Source: Pyronema omphalodes (taxonomy: Eukaryota; Ascomycota; Pezizomycetes; Pezizales; Pyronemataceae). Taken from it: a stretch of DNA of 64,000 bases. Position 1 is the first letter of the stretch, and each line of letters opens with the position of its first letter. Under the pieces are notes generated by a model. That model was given only the letters and a program-made list of their open reading frames with translations. It searched no databases and was not told where the DNA came from. Below, piece after piece: positions 1 to 12,000 of this stretch. The stretch is from the NCBI GenBank assembly GCA_024516155.1, contig JAJJXM010000079.1, positions 62,001 through 126,000 of the forward strand, in the 5' to 3' direction. The translations under genes and the position numbers were made by a program.

Positions 1-1
1 C

Positions 2-1735
2 CTAACAGCGCAAGTCCTGATCGCTACCGACTCGTCCGCTGAGACTCACACTTGGGTGCTCGACTCTGGTGCTACGCACCACTTTTGTAACGATAAATCT
101 GCTTTCCTTTCTGACTCATTAGCTACTGGCAAATCTATTAATATTCGTTTAGGTGACAACACAACAGTCACCACTAATACCTATGGCAAAATAATTCTCA
201 ACAACCTTTTCCAAATTTCTGCATTATACGTCCCTACCTTTCGACTTTCCCTTTTCTCTCTGCCCCTCTTCGATAAAAGGGGGTGGCAAATCACCATGGC
301 GGACGGCTCTTGCACCGTCAAAGACAAAACGTCCAGAACTATCATTGTCGCTCGCATGAAGGACAATTTGTACAGATGGACAGCTGACGCTGCAAAAGAG
401 GACCGAGACGCCCTGATCACCACTCGATCTGGTGCAGGCGTTGATATAAATTCTATTCCCTCATCAAGCCGGACAACCAAACCGCCTACCCAACGTATTG
501 ATCCAGACGTCGACTTTACGCGTCCTAGTAACAAAAGCCTTCGAACATCACACAAACACTCTTTCCGCCTTGAGCCGACGAGCAACTTCGAGATGTGGCA
601 CAGAAGACTGGCCCACCTCAATACTGAATCCTTATGCAAAATTATAAATTCATCGGATAAAACAACAAACATTAACCATTCTCAGTCTTGTACGACATGC
701 ATACAAGCCAAAAATCGGCAGTCTTTTATTCGAACCCCAACTGAACGTGCGAGCAAGCCTTTTGAGCTTATCCACTCTGATGTCTGCGGCCCGATGTCGA
801 CTCCTTCGATCAGCCAACGACGATATTATATTATTTATATTGATGACTTTAGTCGCTTCGCCAAGGTATATTTTCTCAAATCAAAATCCACAGACGCGGT
901 GTTACCGGTATTCCAAGAATACAAAGCGTGGATTGAATCACTGGGACATAAAATTCGGCGCTTCAGATGTGATAATGGCACAGGAGAATTCAATAACCAA
1001 CAGTTCCGCTCTTTCCTAGCGAAAAGCGGCATCTCGTTCGAACCCTCTCCACCATTCACACAACACAAAAATGGAACGGCCGAAAGATTCATACAGACTA
1101 TCAACGGTAAAGCACGTTCCATGTTAATAGACGCCCAAGTTCCTCACCGCTTCTGGGCTGAAGCTGTCAACACAGCGGTATATCTGCATTCAATATCCCC
1201 GACTAGGACGCTCTCAGGTTGGCTAAGTCCTCATGAGGCCCTGTTTCACAGGCCGCCTCAGCTGCTGCACCTTCGAAGATTCGGTTGCACGGTCTTCAAA
1301 CACATACCGAAGGAGCAGAGGACAGACAAAAACTGGAGCGCACGCGCGTCACACAGCATGATGGTTGGGTACACAGATTCGTCGAAGATTTGGCGCATCT
1401 ATGACTTCAATTCACGTTCTGTCGTGCGCGCTTCCAACGTCGTCTTCCTGGAAGACAATAATGCCTTCGACTCTGAAGGACGTCCCAATACATCAGAGGA
1501 AATCATCAAGGCAATATCCGACTGTTTCCCTGACCTAGTTGAAGGGGGTGATGAGAATGCGTCAGCGCTCATATCACATGAGATAGACGCCCTCATTCAG
1601 AGTATGTACAACGACCACCCCAACCTTTCTATGACACCGCTGTCGGTACTTTCACGGCCACACGGTGTACTTTCATCACATCATGCTCGAGTCGGACTAG
1701 CCTTCATGCTAACCTACTCGAACTGTTTGCTTTAA
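2..1735 (+). pseudogene. copia-1 polyprotein, 5' part: protease end, GAG-pre-integrase, integrase
   Basis: The frame is open from base 2, so no start codon lies in the window. The protease active site V-L-D-S-G is at about bases 56-70. The integrase zinc-binding module (W-H-R-R-L-A-H-L with a later C-T-T-C) covers about bases 590-705. The DDE core follows: D in H-S-D-V-C-G-P near 780, D in R-C-D-N-G near 970, and E in N-G-T-A-E-R near 1080. These domains cut the polyprotein and insert the cDNA into the genome. The frame ends at a TAA at 1733-1735, well before RT, and the last 30 or so codons do not resemble copia, which marks the break point. Confidence 0.85.
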
Positions 1736-1893
1736 TAATCTTGTTTTCGATTGTCACAGTCCCGACCAGCCTTCATGCTGCCCGGACTGCTCTTAACAGG
1801 CAAAGATGCCGCACACTGATTCCCATCAGTCCAAAATATATTTATCTTCTTAACAATTCCCCAAATAACACTCCGCTGTGCATCTCATCATGA
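1736..1893 (+). other. Scrambled junction inside copia-1 pol
   Basis: This stretch separates the integrase frame (codon phase of base 2) from the RT frame (codon phase of base 1). It holds stops in both frames, including a TGA at 1891-1893. A short motif, agccttcatgct, occurs at about 1697 and again near 1768, suggesting a small duplication. No domain is recognisable. Confidence 0.6.
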
Positions 1894-3843
1894 GATTCTG
1901 CCACGGAATTTTCCTATCTACTGTTATTTAACGTTCCTCAAATTTCTCCTCCACCTTGTTCTGATGTTCACTTCATTAAACTAACATGCAAAATCTCAGA
2001 TGCCTCTAATGACCTGAAATCACTGTCTCTGCGCGACAAGCGTCTTGAAATCAACAAACTAAATAAGTCTCACTATAAAGATATCGATATTGACGACGTT
2101 CTGGCCTCGGCTTTCCTCGCCAAAGCAACTCTGGATGATCCCGACGACACCACAGGTCCCGATCTACTCGATGGCGACCCGACCTCGTATACAGCTGCCA
2201 TGAAGAGCGCTGACCGGGACAACTGGAGAAAAGCAATGCAAGATGAGTGGAATTCACTACTAATAAACGAAACCTTTCAGGCTTTCACGTCAGACGACAA
2301 TGTAGAGCCTCTTCGACCAGTATCGCCGTCCGATGAAACCGACAAGCAAACATTGAACAACGGCATCACCGTCCCATTTGGATGCAAACCATTAAAATGC
2401 CGATGGATTTACAAAACAAAATGCAACACTGACGGGAGCACGAAATTCAAAGCCCGACTGGTCATAAAAGGATACGAACAAGTCCCGGGTGTTGATTACG
2501 ATGAAACCTATGCACCTGTCTCAAAGCTAAGTACTCTACGCTACCTGCTAAGCTTGACAGCAACCAGGGGGTGGTCGGTCGACCAAATGGATGTCGTTAC
2601 AGCCTTTCTTAACCCAGCCATTGACAACGACAAAACGTTCATGTCTATGCCGCCGGGTATCGAATGGCTCGACAAACGCCTATCTAAAACATCAACTGTC
2701 CGTCTACTAAAAGCCTTGTATGGCCTAAAACAGGCACCTCGGTTATGGTGGACCCAGATTAATGATTTCCTCATGACACAAGGTTTCCGACAAGCTCACG
2801 CCGACTCCAACCTCTACCTCATGAAAGACGCCTTTCTACTCTTGTACGTGGACGACATTCTGATTTTCAACCTCACCAAACAGAGAATTGGCGACAACAT
2901 CAAAAAGGCCCTCAGTGCTCGCTTCAAAATGACAGATCTCGGAAAGGCGACTCGATTTCTCGGCCTCGAACTCGAATACTTACCTGACGGAAGCATTGCT
3001 ATCTCACAAAAGCAATACATTGAGGGGGTGATAGCCAGATACGGCCTTCTTGAGGCCGCTCCCACCTCTTCTCCCATGGACATTCACGTTGACCTTGAAA
3101 ACACTGACTGCGAAGACAAGACCACTGATGAACAGCAAAAACGCCTGTATCTGTCAATGGTCGGTTCACTAATGTACGCAGCAATCGGAACTCGTCCCGA
3201 CATTGCGTTTGCTGTGACTGCCCTCAGTCGATACAATCAGTCGCCCCTATCAATGCACATGACCGCTGCTAAGAGGGTCATTCGCTACCTGAAAGGAACG
3301 AAAAATCTATCGATCATCTACAGACGTAACCACGACATACCGCAGGACTGTTTGCGACTCTTCTCCGACAGCGACTGGGCCGGCAGTACGGCCGATCGGA
3401 AAAGCGTCGGGGGGTGCGTAGTCCTTGCGCCAGGAGCGGACGGGCCGATTCACTGGAGCTCAAAGAAGCAGTCCGTCATCGCCCTTTCCACTCTTGAAGC
3501 CGAGTACATTGCATGCAGCAATGCGACCCGTGAAGCGATCTGGTTCCGCCTATTGATGGACGACACCGAAGCCTGGGATAACAAAGTGCCAACCTCGGTC
3601 CGTTGCGACAACATGGGAGCACTTCACCTCCTCCAGACCGGCGTCATCAAGGCGAAAACAAAACACATCGATGTGAAGTTTCACCACTGGATCGACGAAG
3701 CTAGAAAGGGAACGGTATCGTTCGAATACATTGCGTCCAAAGAGAATGTCGCAGATATCCTCACTAAACCGCTCCCTGGACCAACACACGCGTTGGCCGT
3801 GAAACTCTTAGGGATGGAAACGTTGAATGGTAATAATGATTAA
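1894..3843 (+). pseudogene. copia-1 polyprotein, 3' part: reverse transcriptase and RNase H
   Basis: The frame is open from 1894; the first ATG in it (2200) is internal to the polyprotein, since homologous sequence continues upstream in this copy and in copia-2. RT landmarks are A-R-L-V-I-K-G-Y near 2450, the catalytic D in Q-M-D-V-V-T-A-F near 2590, and Y-V-D-D near 2847. The copia RNase H is seen as F-S-D-S-D-W-A-G near 3364 and E-A-E-Y-I-A near 3500. The 3' half looks intact with catalytic residues present, but it is out of frame with integrase. The product would copy element RNA into DNA and remove the RNA strand. Confidence 0.88.
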
Positions 3844-4089
3844 TGGGTTTGATTTGAATGAATAAGTGTGTGTTGTGATTGAAGTATGGCTGCTGATTGC
3901 TGATTATGATGATGATTGAATTGTGTTGTTTTTATTTGGGTTGTTCTTCTTATGGGTTTCTTCACTTCTTCTTTTATGGGTAATTGGGTATTTTCTTTTT
4001 CTATGGTATTGTCCTTGTTTTCTGTTATGATGGATTGTTATTTCTTCTTATTATTATGTTTGTAGCACCCGTCCTTAGACGAGGGGGTG
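3844..4089 (+). other. copia-1 3' untranslated region and polypurine tract
   Basis: T-rich non-coding sequence follows the pol stop. The last bases before the LTR (4081-4089, gagggggtg) are purine-rich, as expected of the plus-strand primer. The same segment is found inverted next to copia-2. Confidence 0.7.
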
Positions 4090-4247
4090 TGTTGAAGTGC
4101 GCCTAAGGCCCTAGTGCTTAGGTGGAGGTGGACCACTCTATGTATAGGAACTCGCTTGCCCGTTCTTTGTCTTCTCTCTTCACGCTCATTAATACATCGG
4201 TCTCCACCTCCACTCTTTCTTCTCTCCGTACCTTCGTGACCTTCGAC
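4090..4247 (+). repeat. Truncated 3' LTR of copia-1
   Basis: It begins TGTTGAAGTGCGCC directly after the polypurine tract. It matches the inverted copia-2 LTR up to c-t-t-c-g-a-c at 4247 and then switches abruptly to gypsy-C coding sequence, so the 3' part of the LTR is missing. Confidence 0.75.
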
Positions 4248-6459
4248 AAAAATCACTACCCCCCTCACAAGGCTCATACGAAAAGACGCACCATTCATAT
4301 GGGACGACGCAGCCCAACAAGCGTTCGACAGCCTCAAGCAGGCTATGATCTCTCAACCAATCTTAAAACATTTCGAACCTACTCGCCCACTCACACTGGA
4401 AACCGACGCTTCGGATTACACTATTGGAGCAGTCTGCTCTGAGCCCGATGAAGACGGAATCCTACACCCTTTAGGATACTTCTCCCGCAAACTGAAACAT
4501 GCCGAACGTAACTACGACATTCACGACAAGGAACTCCTAGCCATCGTAGAAAGCCTCCAGAAATGGGCTACGTACTGCAAGAGCACTCAGCATCAGATCA
4601 AAATTCTCACCGATCACAAAAATCTGGAGTACTGGAAAATGAAAAAATACCTCAACCTGCGTCAGGCACGGTGGGGCGAAGTCCTTGCTAATTACGACTT
4701 CGCCATTGTTTATCGGCCAGGAAAATTAGCGGGAAAACCGGACATCTTATCTCGCGAGTCAGGAGACTCGCCCTGGGAAGGGGAGGCAAAACATCGGCAG
4801 AATAAAGACCGCATACTACTGCCAGAACAATCTTTCTCAGCTGGTGTAGTAAGCCTAGCAACACCCTCGCCTAACCCAAACGATTCTCGGCTAGACCCCT
4901 CCGTGTTTAAACCTACCAATTTAGCGCCTATGCCCAGCCTGGAAGCGTACGCAACTAGTGTAACCCGATTACGGGAGAACGAAGCACTGCTAGCCACAAT
5001 AAAAGAAGAAATGGTGGAGGATCAGGAAATTCAGGGGATATTAACGAAACTACGAAACGGGGAGAAACAAGACACCAGAGTGGCGCTAGGACTTTGCAAG
5101 GAAGAAGAGGGGCTGCTAACATACGAAGGACACATCTGGATTCCCCAAGATGACAAATTGCGACTAAAAATCCTTCACGACCATCACGACGCGTCAACTG
5201 CAGGACACCCAGGAAGAGCTCGGAGGCTGGAACTGATTACTCGAAAATACTATTGGCCGCAACAACGTCAGTACATCCAACGATACGTGGACAATTGCGA
5301 CATGTGCAAGCGAATCAAACCCATCCGTCACGCCCCTTTCGGACTGTTAAAACCCCTACAGTTACCAACAAGACCGTGGGACTCTATTTCTATGGACTTC
5401 ATCACCGGGTTACCAGAAGTCGGAGGAGACAATGCATTGTGGGTAATTGTTGACCGGTTGACAAAGATGGCACACTTCGTGGCCTGCAAAGAAACCATGA
5501 GCCCCCAAGACCTAGCGGAGGGGTTCGTCCAACACGTCGTGCGCCCCCACGGTCTTCCAGGCAGCATTGTGTCAGATCGAGGGTCACTATTTACATCGAA
5601 ATTCTGGAAGCAGATTATGGAGACTATGGGCACCACTCGAAGCCTCAGTACGTCTTTCCACCCAGAAACTGCTGGACAAACGGAGAGAACAAACGCTACC
5701 CTCGAGCAATACCTCCGAGCCTACTGCAACTACCAACACGACAACTGGAGGACCCTCCTGCCCATCGCGGAATTCTGCTACAATAACACCAAATCAGAAA
5801 CATTGTGCCTGACACCCTTCTTCGCTAACTATGGATACCACCCCCGATTCCAACCAGACCTTAGTGCCGCAAGGGATCCCACCCCCGAGGCTATCACGTA
5901 CATCAGCACATTGAAAAATTTGCACCAACAACTACAAGCAGATATACAATGGGCGCAGTCGGAACAGGCGCAGCAAGCTAACAAGACAAGAAAACCAGAC
6001 CCCCTCCTAACCATAGGAGATAAGGTCTGGTTGAAATGAAAATATATAAAGACAACTCGCCCGTCAAGTAAGCTGGATCATAATCTCCTTGGCCCTTACT
6101 CAATCTCGGAAAAAATAGGAACCAAAGCCTCCAAGTTAGCCCTTTCCCCCGGCGTAAAACTCCAACCGGTTTTTCACGTATCTCTACTCGAACCCGCGAC
6201 AAAGAAATACCCGCCTATCCCCGGCCACGTCAAACCCCCCCCACCGGCTATCATCGTCAACAGACAACAGGAGTGGGAGGTCGAAGAAATCATAGACTCT
6301 CGATGATCACGAAACCGTCTCCAATACCGGGTAAAGTGGAAAGGATTCCACGACGAAGACAAAGCCTGGTATCCCGCCACCAATTTCGATAACGCCCCCG
6401 AAGTAGTTGCGGAATTCCATGAAAAATACCCTGGGAAACCATCCTCTCAAAATCAAGAA
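4248..6459 (+). pseudogene. gypsy-C pol: RT end, RNase H, integrase, chromodomain
   Basis: The frame is open from 4248 (the first ATG at 4345 is internal). RNase H starts at L-E-T-D-A-S-D-Y near 4397. The integrase zinc module is H-H-D-A-S-T-A-G-H with C-D-M-C near 5300. The catalytic triad is D in S-M-D-F-I-T-G, D in V-S-D-R-G and E in Q-T-E-R-T-N. A chromodomain (W-E-V-E-E-I-I-D-S-R ... Y-R-V-K-W-K-G-F) lies at about 6270-6440. Two in-frame TGA codons, at 6037-6039 (after K-V-W-L-K) and 6304-6306 (after D-S-R), replace positions that are Trp in relatives. Apart from these the frame stays open to 7281. Confidence 0.85.
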
Positions 6460-7281
6460 ATGAGTTCGTACTCCCGGGAAGATACCCCGGAAGAGACGTT
6501 GGGCCGGAACCACGATCTCCCTCCCTCGTTACCTTTCCTCAACTTACCCCACGAAAATATCCACTGGACGTTCTGCCACGAACGTCATTGTACTCACGAT
6601 CAACAAGAAAAACAACAGAAAAACCCCTTCAAACCCTCTGGAAAAAACGGATATCCCACCAATCACTGCTACTGCGGCGAAGCCCATTCACCCGAACTCG
6701 ACCAGATTATCCAAGTACAACGTCTCAACCCTCGAAAAGCCTGCCGACGTTGGCAACAAGGCCGTCGTATCTGCCACCGCTGTGGATTCCTGTTCAACCT
6801 GACCAACCACGCCGAAAGATGCCTTGTCTCCAACCGAACCACCTCTACTCTGACCCAAAGCCCACCCAAGAACCCCGACCAAACTTCGGAGTCCCCTCCG
6901 AACGAACCCCGCTTCCAACGCTGCCCCCAACGACAATCTGACCCGAATCCTCGATCGAACCAACCGCTCTACAAACCCCACAAAACCCTCATGGGATCGC
7001 TACACCCGAGAAGCCTCGTCGGAGCCTCGGCCCTGCAGAGGGGGCTATTATCAAGAATCAACTTTGACATGCTCTTAGGAGCCTCCATTACGGTTGGTAT
7101 CCTTTGGACACTGGGAATAACCGTGGCCGTGGGGTACCTATTTACCACGGACCGGAAAGACTACGAAATCACCATTGCTGGGGATCCTGAGGCTAGGGTT
7201 GATACACCCCTCAGGAAGGAATTAGCGAGAAAAAGAAATAAGCGAATGAAGGATGTAAGCGAGGAATTCGGGAGGAAATAA
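6460..7281 (+). CDS. gypsy-C C-terminal extension: Cys/His-rich with one membrane segment
   Basis: These 273 codons continue the pol frame beyond the chromodomain, where chromovirus polyproteins normally end within a few dozen residues. Visible features are a C-H-E-R-H-C-T-H cluster near 6570, N-H-C-Y-C-G-E-A-H near 6662, and C-H-R-C followed by H-A-E-R-C near 6775-6830 (C-x2-C-x8-H-x3-C). Together they look like one or two zinc-binding units. A proline- and basic-rich linker follows. A strongly hydrophobic stretch of about 22 residues at 7070-7140 comes next, then a charged tail ending at TAA 7279-7281. No family is recognised. An envelope-like or virion-associated role is only a guess; a captured host fragment is equally possible. 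Translation would need to pass the two upstream TGA codons or start at the ATG here. Confidence 0.5.
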   Translation: MSSYSREDTPEETLGRNHDLPPSLPFLNLPHENIHWTFCHERHCTHDQQEKQQKNPFKPSGKNGYPTNHCYCGEAHSPELDQIIQVQRLNPRKACRRWQQGRRICHRCGFLFNLTNHAERCLVSNRTTSTLTQSPPKNPDQTSESPPNEPRFQRCPQRQSDPNPRSNQPLYKPHKTLMGSLHPRSLVGASALQRGLLSRINFDMLLGASITVGILWTLGITVAVGYLFTTDRKDYEITIAGDPEARVDTPLRKELARKRNKRMKDVSEEFGRK

Positions 7282-8030
7282 GGGAGCGGGGAGTTAACCG
7301 GAATACCGTGAGAAAGCGAGCTATGTCAACTCCGCTGTTCGAATTATGAAACCCCGAACGAACAGGGGCTGCACGATAAGAACGTAGCGAGCTCGGTGAA
7401 ATGGACCGGGAAGAAGAGTGGGGGAAAAAGATAGGCGAAAAGGTGTAGGCGAAGAGGGGGTTTCGTGTATGGAATGTCGAGGCAAGCAAGGCTCGCTTAG
7501 CTCGCGAATGGACTCGAGCGGTGAAAAGATAAAAGAATAAAAAAGGGGGAAAAGCAAGCGAAGGGCATCACGTAATAGTTAGAATTATTAGTTAGCAAAT
7601 ATTGTAATTATAGATTGAGGCGTGGAGAAGGACGGGGAGGATTCTGGGAAATCCGAAGTGTCGAAGGTACGACGAAATTGACCCCCGGGCGTCGATGAAA
7701 AGAGGAGGGACGAAAAGGTATAAAGAGGGATAGATAGGACACGTAGATACTCTCCAGGCAATCAATTTACTTTCACCATCTACCTCCTTCTCCCTTGATT
7801 CGTCCGTCCCTTCTGTGAACGAAATCACCGAATAGGAGGAACCTCTAACCCTAACCCCAGATTCCCAACCCTGTCCCCAACTTCCCTCCTTTCCCCACGT
7901 TTGAGAATCCTCCTCCTAGAAGTCCTTCCTGTAAAACTCTCGTCAGGATTACCACAAGAACAATCGTGTTGCCTACCTCCTTGCCTAACCGCCGGTGGTG
8001 CCTAACACCTTGTTCCCCTTGCTCCGTCAA
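7282..8030 (+). repeat. gypsy-C 3' non-coding tail, probable 3' LTR
   Basis: Non-coding sequence after the pol stop. A run aaaaaagggggaaaag near 7538-7553 resembles a polypurine tract. A TATA-like ggtataaag lies near 7717. A short telomere-like ctaaccctaacccc lies near 7840. No second LTR copy is in the window, so its edges cannot be fixed. Confidence 0.4.
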
Positions 8031-8570
8031 GCGTGACCTTCGAACTTTGCGTTCGGAACCTTGACAATTCCCAGAAGCACAGGGTAGTAGCCCAGGTTTG
8101 TGTTAAATAAAGGCAGGGTTGCAGAGTGACCATTGATGATACATTCAACTTGGAAAAGGTGGGTTGTTTTCCTGGAGGAGATGGGTCGGGAGTTCATCAC
8201 TTTGACTGTCAGAGCTGTAGGGAGTGGGATGAGGAGGAGGTTATGATGGCGGGAGAAATTGCCAACCACAAACGCGATGCCAGTGGCGCCTCAGTCAACG
8301 GGCGCTACTGTTGCACGGATGGGTCCCCAACGAAGAGCGAGCAAGACAAAACAACATCTTTGCATTCCGTATGTCCTTTAAAACTTGCACTTGAAATCAA
8401 GAATGTATGAGCAATGAAGCTACCACAAGCGGCAGACCCATTTTCCCGCGGCTGGTTTCCACTTTTCCCGAGACGACATCCACTTTTCATCCATCAATTC
8501 GACAGTAGCCACCCACACATTGTTCCCGGGTTTAGCAGGGCAGGTTGCTGCAATGTGGGCGAGGCCAGCA
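8031..8570 (-). pseudogene. gypsy-D fragment: zinc knuckle and start of protease
   Basis: Read on the minus strand, about 8570-8480 encodes the end of a zinc knuckle (G-L-A-H-I-A-A-T-C-P-A-K). About 8330-8060 encodes the protease region (N-F-S-R-H-H-N, P-I-S-S-R, then Y-Y-P-V-L-L-G-I). Both align with gypsy-G at about 62200 and 61930-61700. The gag-pol heptamer GGGAAAA is kept at 8463-8469, but the gag stop after it is lost. The fragment breaks inside the zinc knuckle exactly where LTR sequence of element A begins. It is best read as the downstream part of D, separated from its 5' part (22301-24221) by the insertion of A. Confidence 0.75.
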
Positions 8571-9021
8571 CGATACAGGGGAGCCGAAACGGACAAACAA
8601 GGACCGCAGTGCCCCACGAACGGTCGGCACACGAAACAAGGACAAGGACAAGGACAACAGTGTCGTAGGTCTTGAGAAGAGAAGAGATTGTGATTTCCTA
8701 TAAAGGGACAGGAAGAAGCACAAGACGTTCGATGGAGAACTACAACGATGGGGAGGCAAGCCTCCTTATGTACGGAAAGCTGCCAGCACTCTTGCTGGGC
8801 CGTGAACCAACATCGCGACATGTTTGACTTCTGTTCTCCATCATCCAACCTGCGACGCCACAGCTCCTACAGCTCGTGGTATGTCATCCATCATCAATCG
8901 ATCATCAAGTTCAACACACACCGCACGGCACACAACAGCAACAACACAACGGCCACAACAACACACGGCAACAACAACACAACGACACAACACTTTGGCT
9001 CGGCAGCCGTGTGTAGTGACA
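8571..9021 (-). repeat. Truncated 3' LTR of gypsy-A
   Basis: It matches the 5' LTR of A (21747-22300) from gggagccgaaacgga near 8579 to the terminal gtgaca at 9016-9021, with clear divergence. The first 80 or so bases of the LTR, as read on the + strand, are missing at the junction with the D fragment. Confidence 0.75.
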
Positions 9022-9032
9022 GTACACCCCTG

Positions 9033-12000
9033 TTAGGCTCGAGTTCCTACGGGAGGAGAAGGTTTGTCTAGGTACAGCTGATGAAAGCGTTCGGTGGCCT
9101 CGGTTTCTGATAGGTTCATTTCCGGTTCTAAAGTCGGGGAGTCGTGGCCTGTCCACTTGACGAGGTACTGTACGTTTCCTCGAGACCAACGACTGTCCAG
9201 GATTTCGTCGACAAACCATTGTTCTTCACCTTCTACCACTACAGGTAAGGGCGGTGGGATTTTCTGTCCAGGGAGGGGGTCCGAAGGGGCCGGGTTTAGT
9301 AGTGATACTGGGAAGGTCCTATGGTGTTTCATTATGTCGGGGATATCCAACTTGTAGGCGTGGGATCCAATAGGACGGAAAACAGTGAAGGGGCTGAGGT
9401 GTTTATTTTCCAGTTTCCTCGATGGGCGACAGGTCCTTAGGTTGCGGGCATCCAGCCATACTGGGTCTCCTGGCTTGAATACCGGCGCGGGGAGTCAGGA
9501 GTTGTCTGCAGCCTCCACGTGGCGGTCTTGGGCATACTTCATTTCGGAGCGCAGGACATCATGAATGTGGGACATTCTTTCTGCTACTTTGTTTGCTTTT
9601 ACTTCTTCAGGGTTGTCTGCCCTGATTTCCAATTTGAAGGAGCATTTAGGGTGTCGACCGTACAAGGCGTCGAAGGGGGACACCGACGTTGTGTCCGATA
9701 CTTGATTGTTAGCGGCAAATTCTGCCAAGGTTAAAAACTTTTTCCAGTCATCCTGTAGGTAGCAGACGTGCGCGCGGAGATACTGTTCGGGAACCGCGTT
9801 GATTCTCTCTGTCTGGCCATCGGTCCGGGGGTGGAAAGCTGTGCTCGTGGCAATCTCAATTCCCATACAATTTGCCACGTGCTTCCAGAAGTGGGCGACA
9901 AATTGTGGACCGCGGTCGGATACCACCATATCGGGCAGACCCTGGAGTGCGAATCCGTTTTCCAGGAAATGTTGTGCAAATCCTTCCGCGTCTATAGTGG
10001 AATTACATGGCACCAAGTGCCGCTGCTTTGTGAGTGGGTAAACGGTCGCGCATATCGCGTCGAAGCCCTCGGATACCGGGAGTCCAGTGACGAAGTCCAC
10101 GGATATGTTTTGCCACGGGTGATGCGGGACTGGTAGGGCTTTCAGGGTTCCATAAGGTGCGTGGCGGGTTGCTTTCGTCCTTTTACAAATGTGGCAGTTG
10201 CGGACGAACGGGTCCACATCTTTTTGCATCAAAGGCCAATAGTAATTTCGGGCGAGGAGTTCGAAAGTCTTGGCATGGCCCGGATGTCCCACGGTGGGCG
10301 GATCGTGTTGATCTTGTAGTAGTTTTAGACGTAATTTGTCCAGTGCGGGGACGTAGAGACAATCCTGATAATACAATCGGTTTTCTAACGCGGAACAGTT
10401 GGCGAGTGAGATGCCTTTGCATATTTGTGTTCCATCTTCCGGCATTCCCAACACTCGGTTAGGGAATAAATCTGTCTTGTATCCCTCATTGAACAGGAGT
10501 TCCACTTGCGAGGGTGCCAGTCTCATGGGCGGGGTCATGCACAGTTGAGAATTCTGTGGTTTAAGAGCAGCTTGTTGATTTGCTAATATTCGTTCATCTC
10601 CTTCTCCTAGGAGGTCCGTGGCTCGTCTCGTCAAGGCGTCTGGTTTTCCCCCCAACATCCCGGGTCTGTAGGTGATGACGAAGTTAAAACGCGATAGGGA
10701 CTCGGACCATCGCGCTTGTCGTCTGTTTAGTAGTTTCGTTGTCATGAAATACGCTAGATTCTTGTGATCTGTGAGTACTTTTAGCGGGAAGGCGGAGCCC
10801 TCCAAGTGGGGCCGCTATTCTTTGAAACATCGAACTATCGGAAGTAGTTCCTTGTCATAAATTTCATGATTGCATTCCGCCGGAGAATGCTTCTTGGAGT
10901 GGAATGCCACGGGATGCAGCACGTTGTGATCGTCGTATTGTGACAACACTCCGGTGGACACATAATCAGATGCGTCCGTTTCCAGCACAATCGGCTTTTC
11001 GTAGTCAAAATGCTTAATGATCGGTGCTGTGGTGAACGCATTTTTCAAGCGGTCAAAAGCGTGTTGCTCGTCCTTGCCCCAGGTGGAGGGGATCGCTTTT
11101 CCATCTTGTCTCTTGGTTAATACTGTAAGGGGAGAGACCACTTTCCAGTAGTCTTCGATGAATCGTTGGTAAAAATTCCATAATCCTAGACATTCTTGAA
11201 CCTGTTTTAAGTTGGTCGGTTCCTGCCAGTCTCTGACCGTCGCCACCTTGGAATCCATCATGCGGTCGCTGTTGCGGCCAATGTTGTATCCCAGGTATTG
11301 AACTTCGGCTTTAGCGAACTTGCATTTTCTCTGGTTTTAAATGCAATGTTTCTAGATCAAGTCGTACCAAGATTTTCCTGACATGCGATGTGTGATCAGT
11401 TTTCGTTTCTGAGAAGACAAGGATATCGTCCAGATATGCTTCGCAGAACCGGTCCAAATATGGTCGCAGTACATCGATGATGAACGCTTGGAAATCTCCG
11501 GGTGCGTTGGTGAGCCCAAAAGGCATCACTTTCGATTCGAACAATCCGTACCTCGTGCGGAATGCCATTTTCTATTCTTCTCCTTGTGCCATCCTGATCA
11601 GGTTATAGGCGCTACGGACGTCCAGGGTTGTAAAATACTGGGCCTTGCAAAGATTCATCATCGTTTCTTGTATTAGCGGTAGGGGGTACCGATTCTTTTC
11701 GGTCCCTTCGTTCAACTTTGGGTAATCCACGCACAAGCGTAAGGATGCATCCGATTTCTTCACAAATAGTATAGGCGAGGAGGCTGACGATTGAGATCGT
11801 TGTATGAAACCCTTTTCCCGATTCTCGTCCAGCTAGACTTTTAGGGTTTGCAACTCGTTGCGCGACAATGAGTGTAGGGGACCGAAGGGATCTTGTGGTC
11901 GTGAGGTTGGTGTGGGGGGAGTTCCTTCGCATTGACTTCCTTGAATAGCTCGAGGTAGTCATGATATTATTTGGGGATCATGTCCCTCAATTCGTCATCT

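Larger units (their letters stand above)
1..4247 (+). mobile_element. Ty1/copia retrotransposon copia-1, 5' end outside window
   Basis: The domain order protease, GAG-pre-integrase, integrase, reverse transcriptase, RNase H is that of Ty1/copia (Pseudoviridae-type) elements. The element enters from the left edge already inside protease. It ends in a polypurine tract and a truncated 3' LTR that breaks off at 4247, where gypsy-C sequence begins. The coding region is split by a frame change and a stop between 1735 and 1894, so it is not functional. A second copy of the same family lies inverted at 49495-57914. Confidence 0.9.
4248..8030 (+). mobile_element. Ty3/gypsy chromovirus gypsy-C, 5'-truncated
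   Basis: It starts abruptly inside the end of reverse transcriptase, fused to the broken copia LTR. RNase H, integrase, chromodomain and a long C-terminal extension follow, then a non-coding tail that probably contains the 3' LTR. gag, protease and most of RT are absent. Sequence similarity to the A/D/F/G and B families is limited to core domains, so it is a separate family. The right boundary, where minus-strand D sequence begins, is approximate. Confidence 0.8.
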
